Positions 1-7,395 of a DNA stretch of 20,596 nucleotides are shown piece by piece. The stretch is taken from contig JAULUH010000005.1 of the NCBI GenBank assembly GCA_032111745.1, positions 1 to 20,596 on the forward strand, read 5' to 3'. The translations under genes and the position numbers were made by a program. This DNA comes from JAULUH01 sp032111745. Lineage in GTDB: Bacteria; Chloroflexota; Anaerolineae; JAAEKA01. The notes under the pieces are model-generated. The model was not told the DNA's origin. It was given only the letters and a program-made list of their open reading frames with translations, and ran no database searches. Position 1 is the first letter of the stretch; every line of letters starts with the position of its first letter.

Positions 1-31
1 GTCTTCGTGCTCCAAACGCCCCGACCCCCCC

Positions 32-1876
32 CTACGCCCCCACCGCCCCCCGCGCCACCTCCCGCGCCGCCCCCTCCACCGTCATCTCCTGCCGGAACTG
101 CTGCGTGTACAGCCGGTAATAATGCCCGCGCGCCCGCAGCAGCTGGCTGTGGCTGCCCACCTCCGCAATCTGCCCATCCTCGATTACCACGATGCGGTCC
201 GCCCGCCGGATCGTCGACAGCCGGTGCGCGATCACCACGCTGGTCCGCCCCCGCATTAAGGCCTCCATCCCGCGCTGGATCAACGCCTCGGTCAGCGTGT
301 CCACCGAGCTCGTGGCCTCGTCCATGATGAAGATCTCCGGCTGCGCCAACACCGCTCGCGCCAGGCTGATCAGCTGCTTTTGCCCCACCGACAGCATGTT
401 GCCGCCCTCTCCCACCTGCTCCTCGTAGCCCTTCTCCATGCGCCCGATGAAGTCGTGCGCGCCCGCCACCTGCGCCGCCTCCTCGACCTCCGCGTCCGTC
501 GCCTCCAGCCGCCCATACCGGATGTTCTCCCGGATCGTCCCCGAGAACAGGTACGGCGTCTGCAGCACCACCCCGATGCGCGAGTGCAGCGCGTGCAGCG
601 TCAAATCGCGGTAGTCCTGCCCGCCGATGCGAATCGCCCCCGCCTTCGGCTCGTAGAACCGGCACAACAGGTTGACGATGGTCGACTTCCCCCCGCCCGT
701 CGGTCCCACCAGGGCGATGGTCTCACCCGGCTCGATCCGCAGGTTGAAATCCTGCAGCACCGGTTTCTCCGCCTCGTAGTAGAAATCCACCCCGTCGAAC
801 TCCACCGTCCGCAGCACCGTGCCCGGGTCCACCGCCCCCGGCCGGTCCCGCACCTCCGGCTCCGTGTCCACCAGCGAGAACACCCGCTCGGCCGAGGCCA
901 CCGCGTTCTGCAGCTCCGCATACACCCGGGCCAGGTCCTGGATCGGCCACATCATGAACGTCACGTAGCTGATGAACGCCTGGATGCCGCCGATGGTCAG
1001 CCCCGCCATGATGCCGTCCGGCCGTAGCGCTTCGACCCCTCCATACAATACCACCGCGGCGATGGCCAGGGACGAGATCACCTGCACCGTGGGCAGGAAC
1101 AGGGCGGACAACACCGCCGCCCGATACCCCGCCCCATACATCTGGTCCGTCAGACCGCCGAACTCCACCAGGTTCCCCTCCTCCCGGCCCAGCGCCTTCA
1201 CCACCCGCACCCCGGTGATGTTCTCGTTGTAGGACGCCGTGATCTTGGAGTTGATCCGCCGCACCTGCCGGTATTCCACCAATATCTTGCGCCGGAAGTA
1301 CACCGCCACCACCACCAGCACCGGCACCACCGAGATCACGATCAGCGCCAGCTGCCAGTTCAGCCGCACCATGAAGAAGAAGGCCGTGACGATGTTCATC
1401 ACCGCCCACGTGATGTCCAGGATCCCCCACGTCACCAGCTGCGCGATGCGCTCCGAGTCCGACGTCACCCGCGACATCAGCCACCCCACCGGCGTCCGGT
1501 TGAAATAAGAGAACGACAGGTCCTGCAGGTGGTCGAACATCTGCTTGCGCAGGTCGTACTGGATCCGCTCGCCCAACACCCCCGCCAGGTAGATGAAGCC
1601 GAACACCGACGCCGCCTGCACGAAGACGAGGGCGCCATAGGTGGTCACAATGTCGGTCAGCGCCTGCCGGTTCCCGGCCATGATCCCGTCGTCCACGATG
1701 CGGCTGCTCAGGAAGGTGAAGTAGGAATCCAGGCTCGACGTGATGCCGATCATCACCAGGAATCCCGCCACCCACAGCCAGTGCGGCCGGGCCTGGGCCA
1801 GGATGCGCCGCATGGTCCGGGCATTGACCTGCCCGGTGAATTCCTCTTCCTCGAATTCCAGGTCGTAATCAGCCAT
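32..1876 (-). CDS. ABC exporter half-transporter, catalytic (consensus Walker B) subunit
   Basis: A 614-residue fused membrane-ATPase half-transporter, type IV (MsbA/LmrA-like) exporter fold. The membrane domain spans about residues 25-325 and the ATPase domain about 355-590. Visible motifs are the A-loop Tyr in VDFYY, Walker A GPTGGGKST (391-399), Q-loop Gln439, a variant signature LSVGQ (495-499), Walker B IFIMDE with catalytic Glu520, and H-loop His551. I chose the ATG at 1876, preceded by a GGGAAAG-like ribosome site; the longer reading frame adds 18 residues lying inside the upstream gene. The start overlaps the end of the upstream ABC gene by 8 nt, so the two are translated as a pair. 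Its partner has Asp at the catalytic position but a perfect LSGGQ, so together they form one consensus and one degenerate ATP site, as in TM287/288-type heterodimers. The substrate cannot be read from sequence; multidrug or lipid export is only a family guess. Confidence 0.93.
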   Translation of the reverse strand: MADYDLEFEEEEFTGQVNARTMRRILAQARPHWLWVAGFLVMIGITSSLDSYFTFLSSRIVDDGIMAGNRQALTDIVTTYGALVFVQAASVFGFIYLAGVLGERIQYDLRKQMFDHLQDLSFSYFNRTPVGWLMSRVTSDSERIAQLVTWGILDITWAVMNIVTAFFFMVRLNWQLALIVISVVPVLVVVAVYFRRKILVEYRQVRRINSKITASYNENITGVRVVKALGREEGNLVEFGGLTDQMYGAGYRAAVLSALFLPTVQVISSLAIAAVVLYGGVEALRPDGIMAGLTIGGIQAFISYVTFMMWPIQDLARVYAELQNAVASAERVFSLVDTEPEVRDRPGAVDPGTVLRTVEFDGVDFYYEAEKPVLQDFNLRIEPGETIALVGPTGGGKSTIVNLLCRFYEPKAGAIRIGGQDYRDLTLHALHSRIGVVLQTPYLFSGTIRENIRYGRLEATDAEVEEAAQVAGAHDFIGRMEKGYEEQVGEGGNMLSVGQKQLISLARAVLAQPEIFIMDEATSSVDTLTEALIQRGMEALMRGRTSVVIAHRLSTIRRADRIVVIEDGQIAEVGSHSQLLRARGHYYRLYTQQFRQEMTVEGAAREVARGAVGA

Positions 1877-3908
1877 CGCTACTTTCCCGCCCGTCGGGGC
1901 CGTCCGGGCTGGCCTCCCGCTGCAGCTCATCCTCCAATCGCGCCTGTAGGTCGTAGATCTGCCGGTAGAAGCCCGGCTCCGCCATCAGCTGCGCGTGGGT
2001 GCCCCGCTGCACCACCCGTCCATCCTTCAGCACCAGGATCAGGTCCGCCGCCATCACGCTCTGGATCCGGTGCGCGATCACGAAGGTGGTGCGCCCCTCC
2101 ATCAGCCGCTCCAGCGCCTGCCTGATCTCCGCCTCGGTCTCCATGTCCACCGACGAGGTGGCGTCGTCCAGGATCAGGATGCGCGGGTTCTTCAGCAGCG
2201 TGCGGGCAATTGCCACCCGTTGCTTCTGGCCGCCCGACAGCGTCACCCCCTTCTCCCCCACCAGCGTGCTATAGCCCTCCGGGAAGGACAGGATCACGTC
2301 GTGCACCGCCGCCGCCGCCGCCGCCGCGTAGACCTCCGCGTCCGGCACCTCCCGGCCCACGCCGTAGGTGATGTTCTCGCGGATCGTCCGCGAGAACAGG
2401 AACGGCTCCTGCTCCACGATCCCGATCTGCTGCCGCAGATAGCGCCGGGTATAGCGGCTCAGCGGGATGCCGTCCAGGGTGATCGTCCCACCCGTCACCT
2501 CGTAGAACCGGGGCAGCAGGTTCACCAGGCTGGTCTTGCCCGAGCCCGTAGCCCCCATCAGCGCCACCACCTGGCCCGGACGCACCTCCAGGTCGATGTC
2601 CTCCAGCACCCGCCCGTGCTCGACCCCCGGCTCGTGGCCGTTGGCGCGGTCGCCCTGCCCGTTCTGCACCCCGTTTGTGGGCACCGGCTGGGCCAGGCTC
2701 AGGGTCTGCATGCTCACCACCGGCCCCTCCACCACCGGGCCCTCGATCACCGCCCCGGCCGCCATCTCCTGGCCATTGCTGGCGGCCGCCTCCGGCGCCC
2801 CGTCGCCGGCCGCCGCCGCCGGCGCATAGGCGAAGCTCACGCCGTCGTAGACGATGTGCCCGTTGGGCGCTGTCCCCGGATGCACATCCCCGGCGTCCAG
2901 TGGCTCCTCCTCCACTTTCAGCACCGTCGCCACCCGCTCGTACGACACCAGCCCTTGCGACATCTCCACGATCAGCCGGCCCAGGTTGCGCATCGGCCAG
3001 ATCACGAAGATCACCAGCCCATGGTAGGCTACGTAGGTCCCCACGCTGATCGTGCCGTTGATCGCCATGGTCGCCGCCAGGAAGAAACCCGCCAGCATCT
3101 GCAGGCCGGACAGGATGTCGGACATCGGCCAGTACAGCGAGTGGATGATCAGCAGCTTGCGCCCGCGCTGGTACTTCTCCCAGTTCTCCTTCTCGAACTT
3201 GGCCCGCTCGTAGTCCTGCCGCGCGAAGGCCTTGACCACCCGCACCCCCGTCAGGTTCTCCTGCAGCGTCGTTGAAAGCACCGCCTCCTGCTCCTGGTAC
3301 TTCTCGTAGGCCGCGTTGATGCGCCGGAAGAAGAAGATCGACAGCACCAGCACGAACGGCACCACGATCACCGAGAACAGGGCCAGCTGCCAGTTCAGCA
3401 GCAGCAGGGCCAGGAAATTCACCGAAAAGAGCATCACGATGCGGCCCACGGCCGTGGCCTGGTCGTTCAGGAAACGCCGGATGGCGTCCACGTCCGACGT
3501 CGCCCGCTGGATCAGCTCGCCTGTCGGCGTCTCGTCGTGGTAGGTGAACGACAGCCGCTGGATGTGGTCGAACAGGCGGTTGCGCAGGTTGCGCACCGTC
3601 CCCTCCGACGTGCGCGCCGCCCACCGTCCCGCCAGGAAGGTGAAGCTGCCCTCGAACAGCGCCAACACCACGAAGCCCAGCGCAATCACCGGAATCAGGG
3701 CCGCCTTATCCGCCTGCCCCAGTACGTCGTCGATGAAGCGCCGCAGCAGCAGGTACGCCGAGGTCTTGGCCAGCGCCGCCAGCCCCAGGCTGATCGTGGC
3801 CGCGATGAACGGCGCGCGAAAGCCCCGCATCAGCCGCCACAGGCCGGCCAGGCGGTTCGCGCTCGTCGTGGGTTGCGGCTCAGTCGCCGGTGCCGTCGCC
3901 ACAGTCAC
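1869..3908 (-). CDS. ABC exporter half-transporter, degenerate-site subunit with NBD insertion
   Basis: A 679-residue half-transporter and partner of the next gene. The membrane domain is about residues 20-330. Walker A is GATGSGKT (452-459), Q-loop Gln500, signature LSGGQ (557-561), Walker B ILILDD with Asp582 where the catalytic Glu normally sits, and H-loop His613. The Glu-to-Asp change marks the non-hydrolysing side of a heterodimeric exporter. An Ala/Gly/Pro/Asn-rich insertion of about 70 residues (362-433) sits between the A-loop Tyr361 and the first core strand, making the protein longer than the usual 580-620 residues. A run of seven alanines (529-535), encoded by a GCC/GCG repeat, lies between the Q-loop and the signature. 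The start is a GTG at 3908 with GGAG seven bases upstream. It is the first gene of the two-gene operon. Confidence 0.92.
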   Translation of the reverse strand: MTVATAPATEPQPTTSANRLAGLWRLMRGFRAPFIAATISLGLAALAKTSAYLLLRRFIDDVLGQADKAALIPVIALGFVVLALFEGSFTFLAGRWAARTSEGTVRNLRNRLFDHIQRLSFTYHDETPTGELIQRATSDVDAIRRFLNDQATAVGRIVMLFSVNFLALLLLNWQLALFSVIVVPFVLVLSIFFFRRINAAYEKYQEQEAVLSTTLQENLTGVRVVKAFARQDYERAKFEKENWEKYQRGRKLLIIHSLYWPMSDILSGLQMLAGFFLAATMAINGTISVGTYVAYHGLVIFVIWPMRNLGRLIVEMSQGLVSYERVATVLKVEEEPLDAGDVHPGTAPNGHIVYDGVSFAYAPAAAAGDGAPEAAASNGQEMAAGAVIEGPVVEGPVVSMQTLSLAQPVPTNGVQNGQGDRANGHEPGVEHGRVLEDIDLEVRPGQVVALMGATGSGKTSLVNLLPRFYEVTGGTITLDGIPLSRYTRRYLRQQIGIVEQEPFLFSRTIRENITYGVGREVPDAEVYAAAAAAAVHDVILSFPEGYSTLVGEKGVTLSGGQKQRVAIARTLLKNPRILILDDATSSVDMETEAEIRQALERLMEGRTTFVIAHRIQSVMAADLILVLKDGRVVQRGTHAQLMAEPGFYRQIYDLQARLEDELQREASPDGPDGRESSDG

Positions 3909-3956
3909 ACCAGGTCTCCAGTCTCCATCACATCCGTCCCGTCGCCGGGACCGCCC

Positions 3957-3984
3957 ATTTTACCACGCTCACCCCCAACGCCAA
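3957..3984 (-). promoter_or_regulatory. Likely sigma70-type promoter of the ABC operon
   Basis: On the minus strand there is TTGGCG (3984-3979), a 16-nt spacer and TAAAAT (3962-3957). The -10 matches five of six consensus bases and the -35 four of six. It lies about 50 nt before the GTG start of the first ABC gene and directly after a hairpin that may end the preceding transcript. Confidence 0.55.
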
Positions 3985-4015
3985 AGTGCGCCGCACCCTC
4001 AAGGCACGGCGCACT
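3985..4015 (-). terminator. Hairpin between the HhH gene and the ABC operon
   Basis: A perfect 9-bp inverted repeat, AGTGCGCCG (3985-3993) with CGGCGCACT (4007-4015), and a 13-nt loop. It lies 3' of the HhH gene and abuts the ABC promoter. The following T tract on the minus strand is short (CTTTGG), so termination is plausible but not textbook. It may equally be one of the dispersed repeats of this genome. Confidence 0.45.
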
Positions 4016-4032
4016 CTCTTCGGTTCCCAGTC

Positions 4033-4083
4033 AGCGCTTCAGCGCTCACACCACTCCGGGTTTGTAGTGGCGGCTTCAGCCGC
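4033..4083. repeat. Three-hairpin intergenic repeat element
   Basis: Three adjacent inverted repeats: AGCGC-TTCA-GCGCT (4033-4046), CCACT...AGTGG (4051-4055 with 4066-4070) and GCGGC-TTCA-GCCGC (4070-4083). The two outer hairpins share the same TTCA loop and the middle one sits between them, so the transcript could fold into a clover-like structure. It lies just 3' of the HhH gene stop. The layout is that of a small REP-like dispersed element; I know of similar GGTTTGTAG/GCGGCTTCAGCCGC sequences only by general impression and cannot count copies here. Confidence 0.6.
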
Positions 4084-4091
4084 TTCCGGGG

Positions 4092-5786
4092 TCACGCCAC
4101 GCCCATCAACCCGCGCGCCTGCGCGATCCAGCTCGCGTAATCCGGCACTGCGAACTCCGGCGCCTGGCAGATCTCCGCCAGCTGCGCCACCGTGGCCCCG
4201 GCCAGCGCACCGTAGGTGCAGATGCCGGCATCATACAGCCGCCGCTCGTACACGTCGCCGATGCCCTCGATCCGCTCGAAGTCGTCCGGCGCCTTGCCTT
4301 CCCACACCCGGCCCTCCGACCCGGTCTCCACCGCCAGCTCCGCCGCCTGCAGCTTCAGGTCGGCCAGGTCCACGCCCTGGAACTCCTCCACCTTCAGAAC
4401 CTCAGCCAATATCTGCTCCGGCGTGTTGGCCAGCTCCCAGAAGGTGCCGATGCCCGCCTCGTACAGCCGCTGCTCGTACACCACGTCGATGCCCTTCACC
4501 CGGCCCAGGTCCTGCGGGCAGGGCGTGGGCCGCGCCGCGGTTGGCCGCTGGCGTTTCTCCCGCTTGACCCGCTTGCCCGCTGCCCGCTGCGCCGCCTCGT
4601 CGATCCAGGCCTGGAAGTCCGCGTGCCGCAAACCGGCCGCGCTGACGATTGCCTCCAGTTGGTCGGGCGTCGTCGCCGCCAGGTCCGCGAAGCTGGCGAT
4701 TCCAGCCTTTCGCAGAGCCACGGCATAGATCGCGCCCAGCCCTTGCACCAGGGCCAGGTTGTCTCCTTCCCGGCGGCTGAGCCGCGCCTGCAGCGCCGCC
4801 AGCCCGGCCTCGTCCTGCGCCACCACCAGCCGGGCCTGGCTGATCCAGCTCTCGAAGTCCGGCTGCCGCCACTCGGGTGCCTGGATGATCGCCGCCAGCT
4901 GGCCTGCATCCGCCTCGGCCAACCGGGCAAAGCTGGCAATGCCCGCGGCTTGCAGCCGCTCCGCATAGGTGCGCCCGATGCCCTCCAGCTGCGCCAGGTC
5001 ATCTGCTGGCACAGGTGGCGCCGTGGCCGCCTCTGCCGCCTGGCTGATCCACTGCCCGTAGTCTGGCCGCCGCCAGTCCGGCGCCTGGATGATCGCCGCC
5101 AGCCGCGCCTCGTCCAGCGCCGCCAGCTGCCCGAAGGTCATGATACCTGCCGCGTAGAGCTTCTCGGCCGACTTGGCGCCGATGCCCTGCATCCGGGTCA
5201 GGTCGTCCCGCCGTCCAGGCTCCACCACCGGCACCACGACCCCCACCTCCACCACCGCCACGTCCCAGTCGGCCGCGGTCACGAAGACCTCGGCCTCCTC
5301 GTCCTCGATCTCGACCGGGTAGACGTCTTCGTCCACTGGCGCCGCAGCCTTGGCCTGCTCCCCAGGTCCCATGGCATAGGCGCCCACGAACCTCGGCGCC
5401 GTCTCGGTCTCAATCTCTTCCAGGACCTCCACCTCGGCCACCTCCACCACCACCTGCATGCCGGCCTCCGCTTCCGCCCTGGCCTCAGCGGCCACCGCCG
5501 CCTCGGTAGTGGCCGCCGCGGCCCTGGCCACTTCCTCGCGCTCGGCCACGACTACCGTCGGCGCCCCGCGCTGCGCCTTCGCCTTCTCCCGTAGTGCCGC
5601 CAGCTCTGCCTCAAGTGTGGCCACCCGCACCTGGTGCTCGCGCAGCTTGTTGCGTTCCGCCGCCAGCTCCTGCTCCAGCTTGATCACCCGCCGCCGGCGA
5701 AAGGCCCGGCCAAACACCGCGCCCACCACCGCCACCGGCAAATCGTACACGACGCCCTTCGTCAGGCGCCCAACATTCCTCACCAT
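4092..5786 (-). CDS. Coiled-coil protein with five tandem helix-hairpin-helix repeats
   Basis: A 564-residue protein. Residues 1-33 hold a short hydrophobic stretch and a basic RRRR cluster; 34-72 are strongly heptad-like (coiled coil); 75-190 are acidic, Ala/Val/Glu-rich and probably disordered. Five repeats of about 60 residues follow, at about 193-251, 262-320, 342-400, 425-488 and 500-560. Each starts with DDL.R..GIG..Y...L..AGI.TF..LA. and most end in a Trp-containing helix such as YGQWISQA. The GIG loop marks them as HhH domains of the type often annotated as predicted flap endonuclease-like (COG3743/DUF4332-like). Repeat 4 reads GID in place of GIG and ends differently (no Trp), so it has diverged. 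No nuclease catalytic motif is visible, so DNA or protein binding is safer than enzyme activity. The ATG is supported by AAGGAGG seven bases upstream. Confidence 0.82.
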   Translation of the reverse strand: MVRNVGRLTKGVVYDLPVAVVGAVFGRAFRRRRVIKLEQELAAERNKLREHQVRVATLEAELAALREKAKAQRGAPTVVVAEREEVARAAAATTEAAVAAEARAEAEAGMQVVVEVAEVEVLEEIETETAPRFVGAYAMGPGEQAKAAAPVDEDVYPVEIEDEEAEVFVTAADWDVAVVEVGVVVPVVEPGRRDDLTRMQGIGAKSAEKLYAAGIMTFGQLAALDEARLAAIIQAPDWRRPDYGQWISQAAEAATAPPVPADDLAQLEGIGRTYAERLQAAGIASFARLAEADAGQLAAIIQAPEWRQPDFESWISQARLVVAQDEAGLAALQARLSRREGDNLALVQGLGAIYAVALRKAGIASFADLAATTPDQLEAIVSAAGLRHADFQAWIDEAAQRAAGKRVKREKRQRPTAARPTPCPQDLGRVKGIDVVYEQRLYEAGIGTFWELANTPEQILAEVLKVEEFQGVDLADLKLQAAELAVETGSEGRVWEGKAPDDFERIEGIGDVYERRLYDAGICTYGALAGATVAQLAEICQAPEFAVPDYASWIAQARGLMGVA

Positions 5787-5793
5787 GGGAATC

Positions 5794-5816
5794 CCTCCTT
5801 ACATGTCGAAACATGT
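5794..5816 (-). promoter_or_regulatory. Shine-Dalgarno with abutting UUCG-type hairpin
   Basis: On the minus strand the 5' leader reads ACATGT-TTCG-ACATGT (5816-5801), a 6-bp stem with a TTCG loop, followed without a gap by AAGGAGG (5800-5794). Because ACATGT is self-complementary, the same bases also form a direct repeat ACATGTCG at 5801-5808 and 5811-5818, one helical turn apart. It could set ribosome access to the HhH gene or be a protein site at DNA level. Confidence 0.55.
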
Positions 5817-5845
5817 CGTGAAACAGGACCAATCAACTGCTCCCC

Positions 5846-5874
5846 ATTGTAGTACCTGGTAGGCACCCTGTCAA
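5846..5874 (-). promoter_or_regulatory. Consensus sigma70 promoter of the HhH gene
   Basis: TTGACA (5874-5869, a perfect -35), a 17-nt spacer and TACAAT (5851-5846, five of six). The predicted start near 5839 gives a leader of about 53 nt containing the hairpin and Shine-Dalgarno. Confidence 0.8.
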
Positions 5875-5954
5875 TTCTTGCACGCTTTTCGTGTCCCCCA
5901 TCACAGCTATTCGCGAACCCATTCTGGCATGCGCTGGTGTTTGATAACGAACGC

Positions 5955-5980
5955 AGGGGCGGGCCTCCGTGCCCACCCCT
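5955..5980. repeat. Hairpin directly after tyrS (repeat or terminator)
   Basis: AGGGGCGGGC (5955-5964) and GCCCACCCCT (5971-5980) pair over 10 positions with one C/A mismatch around a 6-nt loop. It starts two bases after the tyrS stop codon on the transcribed strand. There is no T tract, so it may stabilise the mRNA 3' end or be a dispersed element rather than an intrinsic terminator. Confidence 0.5.
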
Positions 5981-5982
5981 AC

Positions 5983-7221
5983 CTATCCCACAATCCTCAA
6001 AAACTTCCGCTTTCCCACCTGCAACACCCGCTCGCCACCCTCCGGCCGCACCTCCGCTCCCGGATCCGTCACCACCACCCCGTCCAGCTTGACCCCGCCT
6101 TGCGCCATCAGCCGCCTGGCTTCGCTGGTGCTGGCCGCCAGCCCCTGCTCCTTCATCAGCGCTACCAGCGGCACCGGGCCGGCCAGCCGCAGCTCCGGCA
6201 TCTCCTCCGGCACCTCCCGCTGCTGGAACACCGTCCGGAAATGCTCCTCCGCGGTCGCCGCCGCCTCCTCGCCGTGGAAGATGCTCACGATCTCCCGCGC
6301 CAGCGCCATCTTCAGGTCGCGCGGGTGCTGCGTGCCGCTCCACAGCGCCTGTTCCGCTGCCGCCACCTGGTCCGGCGTGTAGCGCGTCACCAGCCGGAAG
6401 TAGCTGGGCATGGCCCGGTCCGGGATCGACATCACCTTGCCGTACATGTCGTTCGGCTCGGCCATGATCGGAATGTCGTTGCCCAGGCTCTTGCTCATCT
6501 TGATCTCGCCGTCTGTGCCCGGCAGGATGTCGAGGATGATCGCCACCTGCGGCTTCTGGCCCCGGGCCTGCTGCAGCTTGCGCCCGGCGATCAGGATGTT
6601 GAACAGCTGGTCCGTGCCGCCCACCTGCACGTCCGTCTCCTGCGCCACCGCATCGTAGGCCTGCATCAGGGCGTAGAACGTCTCCTGCAGGAAGATCGGC
6701 TCCCCCCGCTCCTGCCGCCTGGCGAAGTTCTCCCGGGACAGGAATTGCTGCACCGTGAAGCTCTGCCCGATCTCGATCAGGTCCAGCAGCGTCAGCCGCG
6801 CCAGCCACTCGCCGTTGTGGCGGATGATCGTCTTCTCCGGATCGAGGATCTTCAGCGCCTGCTCCGTGTACGTGGCCGCGTTGGCCTCCACTTCCTCCAC
6901 CGTCAACACCGGCCGCGTCTTGTCCTTGTCGCTGGGATCCCCCACCAGGCTGGTGTACGACCCGATCAGGAACGTCACCTGGTGGCCCAGGTCCTGGAAC
7001 TGGCGCAGCTTGCGCATGGTGATGGTGTGGCCCAGGTGCAGATCCGGCTTGCGCGGGTCGTAGCCGCAGTACACCCGCAGCGGCCGGCCCGTGCGCTCGG
7101 CCCCCACCAGCCGCTCCCGCAGCTCCGCTGCCATATTGCGCTGGGTCTCCTCGTCGCCGTAGTTGGTGCCCTGCATCAGCAGGGCCACCTGCTCGTCGAT
7201 GCTCATCGGGGACGTGCTCAT
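5983..7221 (-). CDS. tyrS: Tyrosyl-tRNA synthetase
   Basis: A 412-residue class I synthetase that charges tRNA-Tyr with tyrosine in the cytoplasm. The Rossmann catalytic domain carries the HIGH-type motif HLGH (62-65) after YCGYDPRKPD, the tyrosine-site region VGGTDQLFN (200-208) and a full KMSKS loop (241-245). The KMSKS form points to the TyrZ-like bacterial subclass rather than the E. coli TyrS type with KFGKT. The C-terminal S4 RNA-binding domain spans about 350-410. I chose the ATG at 7221, with GGAGG seven bases upstream. An upstream in-frame start near 7269 would lie inside a terminator hairpin and is rejected. It is a single-gene transcript with its own promoter and a structured leader that suggests transcription attenuation. 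Confidence 0.97.
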   Translation of the reverse strand: MSTSPMSIDEQVALLMQGTNYGDEETQRNMAAELRERLVGAERTGRPLRVYCGYDPRKPDLHLGHTITMRKLRQFQDLGHQVTFLIGSYTSLVGDPSDKDKTRPVLTVEEVEANAATYTEQALKILDPEKTIIRHNGEWLARLTLLDLIEIGQSFTVQQFLSRENFARRQERGEPIFLQETFYALMQAYDAVAQETDVQVGGTDQLFNILIAGRKLQQARGQKPQVAIILDILPGTDGEIKMSKSLGNDIPIMAEPNDMYGKVMSIPDRAMPSYFRLVTRYTPDQVAAAEQALWSGTQHPRDLKMALAREIVSIFHGEEAAATAEEHFRTVFQQREVPEEMPELRLAGPVPLVALMKEQGLAASTSEARRLMAQGGVKLDGVVVTDPGAEVRPEGGERVLQVGKRKFLRIVG

Positions 7222-7246
7222 CCGTGCTCCTCCGGTCCAGGGTATC

Positions 7247-7272
7247 AAAAAAGCGTGGCCTCGCGCCACGCT
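7247..7272 (-). terminator. Intrinsic terminator upstream of the tyrS start (attenuator)
   Basis: On the minus strand AGCGTGGC (7272-7265) pairs with GCCACGCT (7259-7252) around the loop GCGAG, followed by six T residues (7252-7247). This is a textbook rho-independent terminator. It sits after the promoter and 25 nt before the tyrS ATG, so it acts on tyrS itself rather than on an upstream gene. Confidence 0.85.
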
Positions 7273-7313
7273 ACAAACCTGCTAACCTCGTGCTGCCTGC
7301 CAGTCGGGCGCGC

Positions 7314-7388
7314 CTAACCGGGCCGGGAAGGGGCGTAACCGCCCCCCGTATACGAGGTCCAGCGCCCGCAGGTGCCGAGTGATTTCAT
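7314..7388 (-). CDS. Candidate tyrS leader peptide (24 codons, two Tyr codons)
   Basis: An ATG at 7388 opens 24 codons ending in TAG at 7316-7314. The peptide has Trp at codon 10 and Tyr at codons 13 (TAT) and 18 (TAC). The ATG lies seven bases after the -10 box, so the message would be leaderless, with no Shine-Dalgarno. The second Tyr codon (7337-7335) sits in a perfect hairpin. The stop lies one base before the strand that could form an antiterminator. Two Tyr in 24 codons is suggestive, not proof, since short ORFs arise easily in GC-rich DNA. Conservation among relatives would decide. Confidence 0.35.
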   Translation of the reverse strand: MKSLGTCGRWTSYTGGGYAPSRPG

Positions 7389-7395
7389 GGCCGCC

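Larger units (their letters stand above)
7222..7389 (-). promoter_or_regulatory. tyrS 5' leader, candidate transcription attenuator
   Basis: This leader of about 168 nt lies between a strong promoter and the tyrS ATG and contains an intrinsic terminator (7247-7272) that must be bypassed to express the gene. On the minus strand GGGGCG-GTTA-CGCCCC (7345-7330) forms a perfect hairpin. CGCGCC (7312-7307) can pair with GGCGCG (7267-7262), which is part of the 5' arm and loop of the terminator, so the two folds exclude each other. A 24-codon ORF with two Tyr codons runs through the first half and stops next to the antiterminator strand. The terminator and promoter are seen directly; the switching logic is inference. 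Confidence 0.6.

Noticed and set aside
2307..2328. GCC trinucleotide run as a microsatellite or phase-variable tract
   Set aside because: It is in frame, encodes alanines in a helical part of the ABC domain, and changes of whole codons would not shift the frame; nothing indicates switching.
1529..5594. Long plus-strand ORFs rich in Arg, His and Pro (for example 1995-3275 and 4623-5594)
   Set aside because: These are antisense shadows of the ABC and HhH genes in GC-rich DNA, with low-complexity products and no recognisable domains.
7247..7389. Canonical T-box riboswitch upstream of tyrS
   Set aside because: The nearest match to the T-box core, AGCGTGGCGCG, lacks the NAC of TGGNACCGCG. It would also give TGGC against a tRNA-Tyr end that should want TGGT, and I could not place a Tyr specifier on the descending side of a stem I. 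A highly divergent T-box remains possible.
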